Below are positions 4,752 to 12,450 of a stretch of 12,606 nt of DNA, piece after piece; position 1 is the first letter of the stretch, and each line of letters begins with the position of its first letter. The position numbers were made by a program, and so were the translations under genes. The notes under the pieces are model-generated. The model did not search any database, was not told the origin of the DNA, and worked only from the letters and a program-made list of their open reading frames with translations. Origin of the DNA: Gammaproteobacteria bacterium (GTDB taxonomy: Bacteria > Pseudomonadota > Gammaproteobacteria > UWMA-0217); assembly GCA_011330835.1 (NCBI GenBank), contig DRPO01000324.1, positions 1 to 12,606 on the forward strand. The letters are read 5' to 3'.

Positions 4752-7442
4752 TCAATGGGCCTCGTCCCAGTTGGCGCCGATGCCTGCCTCGGCGACCAAC
4801 GGTACATCGAGACCGACGACGGATTCCATTCGCCGCGAGACTTCGGCGGCGATTGCCTCGACCGCTTGCGTGTCCACCTCGAACACCAGTTCATCGTGAA
4901 CCTGCATGATCATCAGGGCGGGTTGATCCGTCTCTCGCAGCCAGCCATCGACATCGATCATCGCCAGCTTGATGATGTCGGCGGCGGTGCCCTGCATGGG
5001 CGCGTTGATCGCGGTGCGCTCCGCGTAGTTGCGCCGCTGGGCGTTGCGCGACTTGATCTCGGGCAGATGGAGACGGCGGCCAAATACGGTTTCGACATAG
5101 CCCTGCCGGCGCGCCAGTTCGCGGGTCTCGTCCATGTACCGCTTGACGCCGGGATAGCGGGCGAAATAGAGATCGACATAGGCCTGTGCCTCCTTGGCGC
5201 CGATCTTGAGCTGGCGAGCCAGTCCGAAGGCGGACATGCCGTAGATGAGGCCGAAGTTGATGGCCTTGGCGGCGCGGCGCTGCTCCCGGTCGACATCCTC
5301 CGGCGCGACGCCGAAGACTTCGGCGGCGGTGGCGCGGTGAACATCGCCGCCTTCCGCGAAGGTTCGCAGCAATCCCTCATCCCCCGAGAGATGGGCCATG
5401 ATGCGCAGCTCGATCTGTGAGTAATCAACCGCCAGAATACGCTTGCCCTCCGGCGCCGAAAAGGCCTGGCGGATGCGTCGTCCCTCTTCGCTGCGGATCG
5501 GGATGTTCTGCAGATTGGGATCGCTGGAGGAAAGCCGCCCGGTGGCGGTCACGGCCTGGTGATAGGAGGTGTGGACGCGACCGGTGCGCGGATTGACCTG
5601 TTTCGGCAGCTTGTCGATGTAGGTGCTCTTGAGCTTGCTGAGACTGCGATGCTCCAGAATGATGCGCGGCAACGGGTAGTCGTTGGCCAGCTCCCGCAAC
5701 ACGTCTTCCGCCGTCGAGGGCTGCCCCTTGGGCGTCTTGCGAATCACCGGCAGTTCGAGCTTGTCGAACAGGATCTCCTGCAACTGTTTGGTCGACCCCA
5801 GGTTGAATTCGGCGCCCGCCTCGTCCCAGGCCTGCCGCTCGATCTCCCGAAGCCGCTCCGCCAGCTCGCGGCCCTGCGCCGCCAGCACGTTGACATCGAC
5901 ATACACCCCCGTGCGCTCCATCCGCGACAGCACGCCGATCAGCGGCATCTCGATGGTTTCATAGAGCTTTTCCAGGCGCGGTTCGGCGCTCAACCGGGGC
6001 CACAGACAGTGATGCAGCCGCAGCGAGATATCAGCGTCCTCCGCCGCATACGGCGCGGCCTGCTCCAGCGGAACCTGGTTGAACGTCAACTGCTTGGCGC
6101 CCTTGCCGGCGACATCCTCGAAGTGGGTGGTGTGGTAATCGAGATATTTTTCGCTCAAGGCGTCCAGATTGTGCCGCGAAGCGGTGGAATCCAGCACATA
6201 GGACTCCAGCATGGTGTCGTGGCGAACGCCGTTGAGCGCGATGCCGTGGTTGGCCAGCACGCTCATGTCGTATTTCAGATTGTGACCCAGCTTGCCGACC
6301 GAGGCGTCCTCCAGCAGCGGCTGAAGCCGCGCGAATACGGCCTCCCGGTCGAGCTGAGGCGGCGCTTCCAGATAGTCGTGCGCCACCGGCAGATAGGCCG
6401 CCCTGCCCGGCTCCAGGGCGAAGGACAGGCCCACGATCTCGGCATCCATGTAGTCGAGGCTGGTGGTCTCGGTATCGAAAGCGAACAACCCGGCCCGACG
6501 CAGCGCCTCCAGCCAGCGATCCAGCGCCGCCTGGTCCAGAATGGTCTCGTAATCGGTCTCGACCGGATCGGCGCCGCCGAGCGACTCGCCCATCTCTTCC
6601 AGCCAGGTCTTGAACTCCAGGTCGCGGTACAGCGCCGCCAGTTTCTCCGGGTCGGGCGTCGACACCTTCAGATCATCCAGCGACTCGCGCAAGGGCACAT
6701 CGCGCTTGATCGTCACCAGCGTTTTCGACAGCGGCAGATCGTCGAGGACCCGGCGCAGGTTCTCGCCGACCTTGCCCTTGATCTGATCGGCGTGGGCGAT
6801 AATGCCGTCCAGATCGCCATACAGCGCCAGCCATTTCGCGGCCGTCTTCGGACCGACCTTGTCCACCCCGGGGACATTGTCCACCTTGTCGCCGATCAGC
6901 GTCAGATAATCGACAATCTGCTCGGGCTCGACCGAGAATTTCTTCCTCACCCCCTCCCGGTCCAGCACCTCGCCCGTCATGGTGTTCATCAGCGTCACCT
7001 GATCGTTCACCAGCTGCGCCATGTCCTTGTCGCCGGTGGACACCAGCACCGGCCTGCCCTCGCGGGTCGCCTGTTCGGCCAGCGTGCCGATCACATCATC
7101 CGCCTCGACCCCGACTTCCACGATCACCGGCAGGCCCAGCGTCCGAATCAGCTCATGGAGCGGCTCGATTTGCGCCGCCAGATCATCCGGCATGGGCGGA
7201 CGGGTCGCCTTGTACTCCGGATAAAGATCGTCGCGAAAGGTCTTGCCCTTGGCGTCAAAAATCACCGCCATGTGGCTCGGATGATAGTCATTGAGCAACT
7301 TCTTGAGCATCGACACGACGCCCCGGATCGCCCCGGTCGGACGGCCATCGGCGGTGGAAAGATCGGGAAGCGCATGAAAGGCGCGGTAGAGATAGGAAGA
7401 GCCATCAACGAGAATGATGGGCGCATCGCCAGAATCCGGCAT
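4752..7442 (-). CDS. polA: DNA polymerase I
   Basis: Replication and repair polymerase that removes RNA primers and fills gaps. The 896-residue protein holds three domains. The 5' nuclease (1 to about 290) has LVDGSSYLYRAF, VEADDV (112-117), STGDKD (135-140) and IGDKVDNVPG (183-192). The 3'-5' exonuclease is apparently active: FDTET (Asp323, Glu325), GHNLKYD and YAAEDAD. The polymerase domain has motif A DYSQIELR (from Asp673), motif B RRAAKAINFGLIYG (about 722) and motif C QVHDE (847-851). I choose the ATG at 7442: AAGGA lies 8 bases upstream and MPDSGDAPIILVDGSSYLYR is the normal N-terminus. The frame remains open to an ATG at 7520, but those 26 extra codons lie mostly in repeat element B and read like its other copies. 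Converges with engB; the small RNA lies downstream. Confidence 0.97.
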   Translation of the reverse strand: MPDSGDAPIILVDGSSYLYRAFHALPDLSTADGRPTGAIRGVVSMLKKLLNDYHPSHMAVIFDAKGKTFRDDLYPEYKATRPPMPDDLAAQIEPLHELIRTLGLPVIVEVGVEADDVIGTLAEQATREGRPVLVSTGDKDMAQLVNDQVTLMNTMTGEVLDREGVRKKFSVEPEQIVDYLTLIGDKVDNVPGVDKVGPKTAAKWLALYGDLDGIIAHADQIKGKVGENLRRVLDDLPLSKTLVTIKRDVPLRESLDDLKVSTPDPEKLAALYRDLEFKTWLEEMGESLGGADPVETDYETILDQAALDRWLEALRRAGLFAFDTETTSLDYMDAEIVGLSFALEPGRAAYLPVAHDYLEAPPQLDREAVFARLQPLLEDASVGKLGHNLKYDMSVLANHGIALNGVRHDTMLESYVLDSTASRHNLDALSEKYLDYHTTHFEDVAGKGAKQLTFNQVPLEQAAPYAAEDADISLRLHHCLWPRLSAEPRLEKLYETIEMPLIGVLSRMERTGVYVDVNVLAAQGRELAERLREIERQAWDEAGAEFNLGSTKQLQEILFDKLELPVIRKTPKGQPSTAEDVLRELANDYPLPRIILEHRSLSKLKSTYIDKLPKQVNPRTGRVHTSYHQAVTATGRLSSSDPNLQNIPIRSEEGRRIRQAFSAPEGKRILAVDYSQIELRIMAHLSGDEGLLRTFAEGGDVHRATAAEVFGVAPEDVDREQRRAAKAINFGLIYGMSAFGLARQLKIGAKEAQAYVDLYFARYPGVKRYMDETRELARRQGYVETVFGRRLHLPEIKSRNAQRRNYAERTAINAPMQGTAADIIKLAMIDVDGWLRETDQPALMIMQVHDELVFEVDTQAVEAIAAEVSRRMESVVGLDVPLVAEAGIGANWDEAH

Positions 7443-7476
7443 GGACGAATCCTTCGGGTTAGTGGACAGGGAAGTA

Positions 7477-7643
7477 TATAGACCTCTCGCGACCAGGAAT
7501 ACCCCGTTCAGGGCGCGCATCTTTTCGCCGATAGCCGCGTTGTAAAAACTTGACGTAGCGCCACAATGCCTGCGTTTTTACGCCTTGCTCTCGACGAAAA
7601 CCCACGCACCCTGAACGGGGTATTCCTGATCGCGAGAGGTATA
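7477..7643. repeat. Fold-back (MITE-like) element, copy B
   Basis: A 167-bp copy in reverse orientation to copies A and C. The left arm reads ACCTCTCGCGACCAGGAATA, the right arm (reverse complement) ACCTCTCGCGATCAGGAATA, and both continue CCCCGTTCAGGG. The core again pairs GTAAAAAC with GTTTTTAC and has the TTTTCG/CGAAAA blocks. It fills nearly all of the 205 bases between the glutaredoxin-like gene and polA: four bases separate it from the former's stop codon and 34 from the polA ATG. A TATATA at its polA-side end (7480-7475) is the only -10-like sequence close to polA. Confidence 0.88.
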
Positions 7644-7647
7644 CCTC

Positions 7648-8037
7648 TTAACCCGGATTTTTCCCGGCGTTTTCGCCGAATCGACTTTCAAGATAGGCGA
7701 TAATCTCCGATGACTCGTACAGCCAGGTCGTCTCGCCCTCCCCCTCGATACGCAGGCAGGGAACCTGAATCTTGCCGCCCTCTTTCAGCAAGGTCTGACG
7801 ATGAATCGGATCATTCTGGGCGTCGCGCAACTCGATGGGCGCATTGAGCCGCCGAATCGCGCGGCGCGTCTTGACGCAAAAGGGACAGGCGTAAAACTGA
7901 TACAACGCCAGCTTGCTCGCGGCTTCATCGACTTTTTTCTGCGCTTCTGGCGATCGCTGCATCGGTTTTGGACAGGTCAGGACGCTGACCAGAACGATCA
8001 GCCGCCCCAGACCTTCACGCACCAGTTTGACTAACAT
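7648..8037 (-). CDS. Membrane-anchored glutaredoxin / GST N-terminal-domain protein
   Basis: A thioredoxin-fold protein, probably a glutathione-dependent disulfide reductase. From the ATG at 8037 it has 129 residues: a short hydrophobic segment (about 10-21, GRLIVLVSVL), a linker (RSPEAQKKVDEAASKL), then LYQFYACPFCVKTRRAI with the redox CPFC (Cys51, Cys54), the cis-proline QVPCLRI (Pro93) and the GST-N signature YESSEIIAYLESRF at the end. Only the N-terminal thioredoxin-like half of a GST is present, which is normal for this group. Start choice: the frame stays open to 8175, but the extra codons run through REP-like palindromes; an ATG at 8067 is possible. I prefer 8037 because relatives I recall begin just before the GLGRLIV segment, although no good ribosome binding site precedes it. 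It lies upstream of polA on the same strand. Confidence 0.82.
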   Translation of the reverse strand: MLVKLVREGLGRLIVLVSVLTCPKPMQRSPEAQKKVDEAASKLALYQFYACPFCVKTRRAIRRLNAPIELRDAQNDPIHRQTLLKEGGKIQVPCLRIEGEGETTWLYESSEIIAYLESRFGENAGKNPG

Positions 8038-8280
8038 GGATTTGAGATCATGTGTAAAAACTCCCATGCCTCTCGCGGTCAAGCATATCAATAGTTGCAG
8101 AAATACCCGCGCCTGTATCCCGCGATGAAAGCGGGAATACAGCGCCTCGTTCTGGATTCCGGGTCTTCGCTCCACTCAGCCCGGAATGACGGAGGGGGAG
8201 CGGGGATCCGGTCGCGGAGACCCTAACCCTCTCAGAGGGAACAGCCGGCACGCGCCGACTGAGCGCGACAATTATGAAAC
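8038..8280. other. Gene-free interval with two REP-like palindromes
   Basis: No gene is supported. 8113-8142 is a hairpin pairing CTGTATCCCGC with GCGGGAATACAG. 8157-8186 pairs TTCCGGG with CCCGGAA across 16 bases and carries the CTGGATTCC ... GGAATGACGG wording common to dispersed intergenic repeats. Near 8068-8086 a 19-base stretch (CCTCTCGCGGTCAAGCATA) matches 16 of 19 bases of the outer end of element B, perhaps another eroded end. The promoter of the glutaredoxin-like gene must lie here, but I cannot place it. Confidence 0.6.
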
Positions 8281-8449
8281 TATACCTCTTGCGATTGAGA
8301 ATACCCCGTTCAGGGTGCGTGGATTTTCGTCGAGAGCAAGGCGCAAAAACGCAGGCATGGTGGCGCTACGCCAAGTTTTTACAACGAACGCAACTATCGG
8401 CGAAAAGATGCGCGCCCTGAACGGGGTATTCTCAATCGCAAGAGGTATA
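8281..8449. repeat. Fold-back (MITE-like) element, copy C
   Basis: A 169-bp copy with the cleanest ends: TATACCTCTTGCGATTGAGA on the left and its exact reverse complement on the right, continuing ATACCCCGTTCAGGG. The arms are about 39 bp. The core has GCAAAAAC opposite GTTTTTAC and TTTTCGTCGA opposite TCGGCGAAAA. The GATTGAGAATA wording occurs in both arms here and in no other copy of the window. It lies between the glutaredoxin-like gene and the 3' end of the sox cluster. Confidence 0.9.
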
Positions 8450-8477
8450 TTATACCCTGCCGCAATCGAAATCAGGA

Positions 8478-8500
8478 GCCGCGCGAAAAATTCGCGCGGC
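8478..8500 (-). terminator. Probable terminator of the sox cluster
   Basis: A perfect 10-bp stem (GCCGCGCGAA against TTCGCGCGGC) with a 3-base loop lies 90 bases past the soxK stop. The U-run after it on the minus strand is poor (TCCTGATTTCG), so termination may be partial or Rho-assisted. 8501-8589 holds nothing else I can identify. Confidence 0.5.
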
Positions 8501-8589
8501 GTTCCCCTGAACAGTCCTGACAGAAGAACCTGGATTGCCAGTAGACTCCTGGCCAACACGCGGATGTCCAAATCCCGCGCGCCGTTGAA

Positions 8590-8931
8590 TTAGAAACGCG
8601 GCCCCGCGTTGGCCTGCGCCTTGGCTTGCGCATAACCCAGTTCGCCCTGCTGTTGGGCTTTTTTCGCCAGCTTGATGGCTTCAGCCGTCTTGCCTTTTTC
8701 GGCCAGCGCCTTGGCTTTCTTGATCAGTTTGCCGGTATCGCGCCATTCGCCATCGACCGAAGCCGCCTTTTTTCGGGCGGCGTTCGCCGCTTCCAGCGCC
8801 GCCATGACGGTCGGGTCGAGCGCTGACGCCTCCGCCTTTTTCACCGTTTTCTCTGCGGTCACGCTACTGGCGCAGGCCGAAACCGACACGACCGACAACA
8901 TCACGGCCAGAACACTCAGCAATTTTTTCAT
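8590..8931 (-). CDS. soxK: SoxXA-binding protein SoxK (lipoprotein-like precursor)
   Basis: A small periplasmic subunit that binds SoxXA and raises its activity in thiosulfate oxidation. The precursor has 113 residues. A signal peptide (1-19) ends in VSAC, so Cys20 fits a lipobox, although cleavage one residue earlier as an ordinary signal is not excluded. The rest is rich in Ala and Lys and should be two amphipathic helices: AALEAANAARKKAASVDGEW (44-63), then DTGKLIKKAKALAEKGKTAE, ending in GYAQAKAQANAGPRF. The GEWRDT turn, the LIKKA helix and the C-terminal RF are what I recall of the SoxK/SAXB family. GAGGG about 8 bases upstream supports the start at 8931. It follows soxB with a 62-base gap. 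The call rests on pattern plus position, not on an alignment. Confidence 0.8.
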   Translation of the reverse strand: MKKLLSVLAVMLSVVSVSACASSVTAEKTVKKAEASALDPTVMAALEAANAARKKAASVDGEWRDTGKLIKKAKALAEKGKTAEAIKLAKKAQQQGELGYAQAKAQANAGPRF

Positions 8932-8993
8932 CTATCTCACCCTCTATCGATTAACACATTTCAGGGCCATGCCGACCCCGACCATGAACAATC

Positions 8994-10775
8994 TCAGCCC
9001 GCCAGGCCAGGATTGCCTTCCACATTTTTCAGCACCGGCTGATTCAGCTCGATCTTGCCGATGGTTTTCTTGTCCCGCAGATAAGCGGCGACGACATCCC
9101 ACACCGGCTTGCCGGTATCGCCCGCGGGTTTGGGCTGGACGCTCGCCCATCCGGCGACCCAGTATTCCTTTTTCGGGTCGATTGGTTTTCCGTCCAGTTG
9201 CATGTCGGAAATCCGCTCGCCAATTTTCTTGCCGGGATCCATGGCGTATTTGAGTCCACCCACGCGAACCATGTCGCCGCCCTGCTGATAATAGGGATCG
9301 GGATTGAACAGATTGTCCGCCACATCCTCGAGTATGTTCTTGATCGTCTCGCCCGTGAGCTTGTTGCGCGTGACATTGGGATAGGTGATGGCGGTCTGGG
9401 TCATCAGGTGATCCATGGTGATCTTTTCTCCCGGCAATACGCTGACGCCCCAGCGGAAACCCGGCGAGAAGGCGATCTGGCTGTCGGTCTGCTCGATCAG
9501 CGCATCACAGATCAGTTGATCGAAAGTCCCGTTGAAATTCCCGCGCCGGTACAACACGTCATCGGTCACGGCCAGCTCCTCGGCCAGCTTGTCCCTGAAT
9601 GGCGCGCGGACCTTGTCGATATGCGCCTGCATCGCCTTGTCGGGCTCAATGAGATTGGAAAAAACCGGCAGCAACTTGTAGCGATAGTCGGCCACCTTGC
9701 CGTTCTTGACATCGAGATCGAGCACCGCGAGAAACTTGCCGTTCGAGCCGGCGTTGGCGACCAGCGTCTTGCCTCCCGCGTTGGTCACCTCGACCGGGCG
9801 CGGTATGGCGTCATGGGTATGCCCACCCAGGATGGCGTCGATCCCGGTCACCCGGCTGGCCATCTTGAGATCGACATCCATGCCGTTGTGCGACAGCACG
9901 ATCACCACCTGCGCGCCTTCCTTGCGGGCCGAATCGACGGCCTCCTGCATTTCATTGTCGCGGATGCCGAAACTCCAGTCTTCGATCATGTAGCGGGGGT
10001 TGGCGATCGGCGTATAGGGGAACGCCTGACCGATGATCGCGACCGGAACCTTGTTGACTTCCCGAATCACGTAGGGCTTGAACACGCGCTCCTCGAAATC
10101 CGCGCTGACGATATTCTGCGCCACGAAATCGATCTTGCCGGCAAAATCCTTTTCGACGATCTCGGAAACCCGGTCCGCCCCAAAAGTCATCTCCCAGTGA
10201 GGCGTCATGACATCGACGCCCAGCAACAGATCCGCATCGACCATGTCCTGCGCATTGGTCCACAGCGAGGTCGCCGAACCCTGCCAGGTGTCGCCGCCAT
10301 CCAGCAGCAGCGCGTGGGGACGCTGTTCGCGAAGGTTCTTGACCAGAGTGCTCAAATGCGCGAATCCGCCGACCTTGCCGTATTTTTTGGCCGCATCGAC
10401 AAAATCCAGATAGGTAAAGGCATAGGCTTCGGCCGACCCCGGCTTGACGCCATAGTGTTTGAGAAACGCGTCGCCAACCAGGTGCGGGGGATGTCCCTTC
10501 ATGCCCGCGACGCCGAGATTGATGCTGGGCTCGCGAAAATAGATCGGCAGCAACTGGGCGTGGCAATCCGTGAAATGAAACACCGAAACATTGCCAAACG
10601 GCGCGATCTCATAGGGATTCGACGGGGCCGGCTGCGGCTTTCCGGTCGCGGAGGCATCCACGCTTCGAGCATCGCTGGCGCCCTGCTCCGGCGCCTTGCC
10701 GCATCCCGTCAACTGAAAACCCGCGGCGCTGGCCGCCGCCAGCATTTGTACAAATTCGCGTCGCGAAAGATGCAT
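8994..10775 (-). CDS. soxB: Thiosulfohydrolase SoxB
   Basis: A di-manganese enzyme that hydrolyses sulfate from the S-thiosulfonate on the SoxY swinging arm. The 593 residues show a twin-arginine signal (SRREF, Arg5-Arg6), then a calcineurin-like metallophosphoesterase domain with FTDCH (Asp70, His72), GGDTWQG (Asp162), SHNGMD (His296) and GGHTHD (317-322), and a C-terminal 5'-nucleotidase-type domain with LTGETIKNILEDVADNLFNP. Length and motifs are normal for SoxB. The signal ends in QLTGC (Cys25), a lipobox, so it may be a Tat-exported lipoprotein. GGAG 10 bases upstream supports the ATG at 10775. The 172-base gap to soxA holds a weak hairpin (10817-10834), so soxB may have its own promoter or be read through from soxXA. 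Confidence 0.95.
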   Translation of the reverse strand: MHLSRREFVQMLAAASAAGFQLTGCGKAPEQGASDARSVDASATGKPQPAPSNPYEIAPFGNVSVFHFTDCHAQLLPIYFREPSINLGVAGMKGHPPHLVGDAFLKHYGVKPGSAEAYAFTYLDFVDAAKKYGKVGGFAHLSTLVKNLREQRPHALLLDGGDTWQGSATSLWTNAQDMVDADLLLGVDVMTPHWEMTFGADRVSEIVEKDFAGKIDFVAQNIVSADFEERVFKPYVIREVNKVPVAIIGQAFPYTPIANPRYMIEDWSFGIRDNEMQEAVDSARKEGAQVVIVLSHNGMDVDLKMASRVTGIDAILGGHTHDAIPRPVEVTNAGGKTLVANAGSNGKFLAVLDLDVKNGKVADYRYKLLPVFSNLIEPDKAMQAHIDKVRAPFRDKLAEELAVTDDVLYRRGNFNGTFDQLICDALIEQTDSQIAFSPGFRWGVSVLPGEKITMDHLMTQTAITYPNVTRNKLTGETIKNILEDVADNLFNPDPYYQQGGDMVRVGGLKYAMDPGKKIGERISDMQLDGKPIDPKKEYWVAGWASVQPKPAGDTGKPVWDVVAAYLRDKKTIGKIELNQPVLKNVEGNPGLAG

Positions 10776-10947
10776 CAGACAACAACTCCAATCAATTTAA
10801 GGATCAAACCATCAACCGGGCTTTTCCAGGCCCGAACAAATCCGCGTCGCCCCCAACCGGGAACACGACGAAACAATGTCTGGAAAACTGGCCGAACCCG
10901 GCGAGGCGCCAATATCGCCCGCCTCCCCGGATTCGGCATCGCGGATA

Positions 10948-11784
10948 TTACTTGCGAGCGCCCGGACCGTTGAATTTCAGGCCATTGCTCATATAAGTAT
11001 GGAAAAACTCAAGCTGCTTGTACTGCTTGCTTTGCGCCTTGAATGGCTTGGCGCGCACCTGCTTGTTACATCCGCCGTAACGACGGTGAACCGTTCCCAG
11101 TCCGCCCCACTTTGAGCGATAGACCGGAAAATGAGACAAATGCCCCAGCGCCGGACTGAGAATATCCGCGCGAATCTTGTTGCCGGAGTAATAGACATGG
11201 CAGTCCGCGCACGACAAATTCAACTGCCCACGCTTGGCGTAGAAGAAATGCTTGCCCGCCTCATAGGCCGCCAGCGCTTTCGGATCATCCGGAATTTTCA
11301 CGTCGATCGTTTTGCCCCGGGCCTGATAGGCGATATACGCGGAAAGCTGGGCAATCTTGCCTTTCTTGTACTTGAAGGGTTTCTCACCATTGCCCGCCAG
11401 ACACGCGTTGATGTCCTCCTCCAGCGTTCTGACAATGCCTTCCTTGGCGTCCCAATGGGGATACCGCGGTTTGATGGCGCCGACATCCTCGCCAAAGCAG
11501 GAAGCAAAGCTTTTGCCATTCTTGAATTTCGTATTCCAGATCTTCTCGCCCTTTTCCACGTCGATTTCGTAAGGCGGAAATTCCTCGATCTCTTCCCACT
11601 GGGCGCGCGACCCCTTGTCGACCGCATAGACACCGTTGACGAAGTCATCGAATGGGACATCGGGAAAGCGTTTCTTGAAATAGCTCTGAAACGCCTTGAG
11701 ATCATCGGCGGGACTCGCCTGGGCGACAAGCGGAGGAACCGCCAGGCTCAACTCGACCGACATGCCAACAACTAATTTCTTCAT
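10948..11784 (-). CDS. soxA: L-cysteine S-thiosulfotransferase subunit SoxA, monohaem type
   Basis: With SoxX it oxidatively joins thiosulfate to the carrier cysteine of SoxY. I choose the ATG at 11784 (278 residues): AGGA lies just upstream and a signal peptide follows (1-23, VAQA before SPADD); the longer open frame to 11940 overlaps soxX. Only one haem motif is present, CADCH (192-196). At the place of the N-terminal haem of dihaem SoxA there are single cysteines, FASCF (Cys96) and INACL (Cys128), which in monohaem SoxA form a disulfide. The active-site cysteine that carries the persulfide and ligates haem is present in RRYGGCNKQVRAKPF (Cys239). The gene starts 46 bases after soxX stops, so the two are surely co-transcribed. 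Confidence 0.94.
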   Translation of the reverse strand: MKKLVVGMSVELSLAVPPLVAQASPADDLKAFQSYFKKRFPDVPFDDFVNGVYAVDKGSRAQWEEIEEFPPYEIDVEKGEKIWNTKFKNGKSFASCFGEDVGAIKPRYPHWDAKEGIVRTLEEDINACLAGNGEKPFKYKKGKIAQLSAYIAYQARGKTIDVKIPDDPKALAAYEAGKHFFYAKRGQLNLSCADCHVYYSGNKIRADILSPALGHLSHFPVYRSKWGGLGTVHRRYGGCNKQVRAKPFKAQSKQYKQLEFFHTYMSNGLKFNGPGARK

Positions 11785-11830
11785 GATTCCTAATCCTGTA
11801 ATGGTTGGTGGAAACGACCCGGAAGGGCGA

Positions 11831-12202
11831 TCAAAGCGTGGAGATGAATTCAACGACTTTGTCGATTTCATCATCGGAAAGAATGGCGTGAGGCCCAAAC
11901 GGCGGCATGATCGTGTTGGGGTTCGCCTTCCGCGCATCATAGATCTGGGCTCTCAGCTTGGCCTTGTCGGGAAAACGGGATTTCATCGCAACCAGCGGCG
12001 GCCCAATATTGCCGGGCAGGCTGCCGCCCGCGATCTGGTGGCAAGCCAGGCAATTGCCTTTTTTTCTGTTGAAGGCCAGTTTCTTTCCAGCCTCCACGGC
12101 CGAAGCCTCGTCGGCCGACGCGACGACAGGCGCCAGCCCCAGCATACCGCCCAGCACCAACACTGAAGCAGCTGTTGCAATCAATCGGGATTTAATAGTC
12201 AT
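11831..12202 (-). CDS. soxX: Cytochrome c subunit SoxX
   Basis: Monohaem partner of SoxA that takes the electrons from thiosulfate conjugation. The 123-residue precursor has a signal peptide (1-30, ending ASA before DEAS), the haem motif CLACH (51-55) after GKKLAFNRKKGN, the loop GSLPGNIGPPL, and an axial methionine in NTIMPPFG (Met99). It ends with the DDEIDKVVEFISTL helix. All of this is standard for SoxX, and the length is at the short end of the family. AAGGAG lies 12 bases before the ATG at 12202, a rather long spacing. It is the first gene of the cluster as seen here. soxY and soxZ are not between it and soxK and must lie elsewhere. Confidence 0.94.
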   Translation of the reverse strand: MTIKSRLIATAASVLVLGGMLGLAPVVASADEASAVEAGKKLAFNRKKGNCLACHQIAGGSLPGNIGPPLVAMKSRFPDKAKLRAQIYDARKANPNTIMPPFGPHAILSDDEIDKVVEFISTL

Positions 12203-12450
12203 GGAAGCGCAATTCTCCTTTCTCTAGAGTTTGGTGGAATGAGTTGGCGACGCCTGTCGTTCGCTCCTGGCCGCGAAGGCCTCCTTTCGCGAACAACGGG
12301 CATCATCCAGCAAACATATCGGCATCACCCCGCCAGCATTGCCGCAACCCTCTTCCCGGTTGCCCCAGGCGGCCCACGGATATGTTTTGCTTTATGACGA
12401 AGCTAAATAGATTTTTATTCCATTGCAAGATAATTAATTCTTTCAGAATA
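12203..12450. promoter_or_regulatory. Upstream region of soxX, AT-rich, probable promoter area
   Basis: No gene is supported. The stretch 12390-12460 is far more AT-rich than its surroundings and includes TTGCAA on both strands; I could not find a convincing -35/-10 pair with correct spacing. Nearer the gene, CGCGAAGG and CCTTTCGCG (about 12275-12292) form an imperfect hairpin in the likely leader. No clear operator dyad for a Sox regulator could be assigned. Confidence 0.4.

Noticed and set aside
5559..7481. A 640-codon plus-strand open frame opposite polA
   Set aside because: It is a mirror frame of a high-GC gene: the product is a biased string rich in Arg, Gln, His and Leu with no domain, while the minus strand encodes full DNA polymerase I with all motifs.
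8038..8175. Extended N-terminus of the glutaredoxin-like protein (46 extra codons)
   Set aside because: The extra codons read through REP-like palindromes and have no resemblance to the family; the start was placed at 8037.
8272..8571. Short frames in the fold-back elements reading MPAFLRLALDE and NGVFSIARG
   Set aside because: They recur because the DNA element recurs, lack ribosome binding sites and occur in several frames. They are likely annotated as hypothetical proteins elsewhere, but I see no sign of translation.
9198..10973. A 591-codon plus-strand open frame opposite soxB
   Set aside because: Antisense shadow of soxB; no recognisable motif, no ribosome binding site, and composition typical of mirror frames.
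11785..11940. Extended N-terminus of SoxA (52 extra codons)
   Set aside because: It overlaps soxX and would bury the signal peptide; the ATG at 11784 has its own AGGA site and a proper signal sequence.
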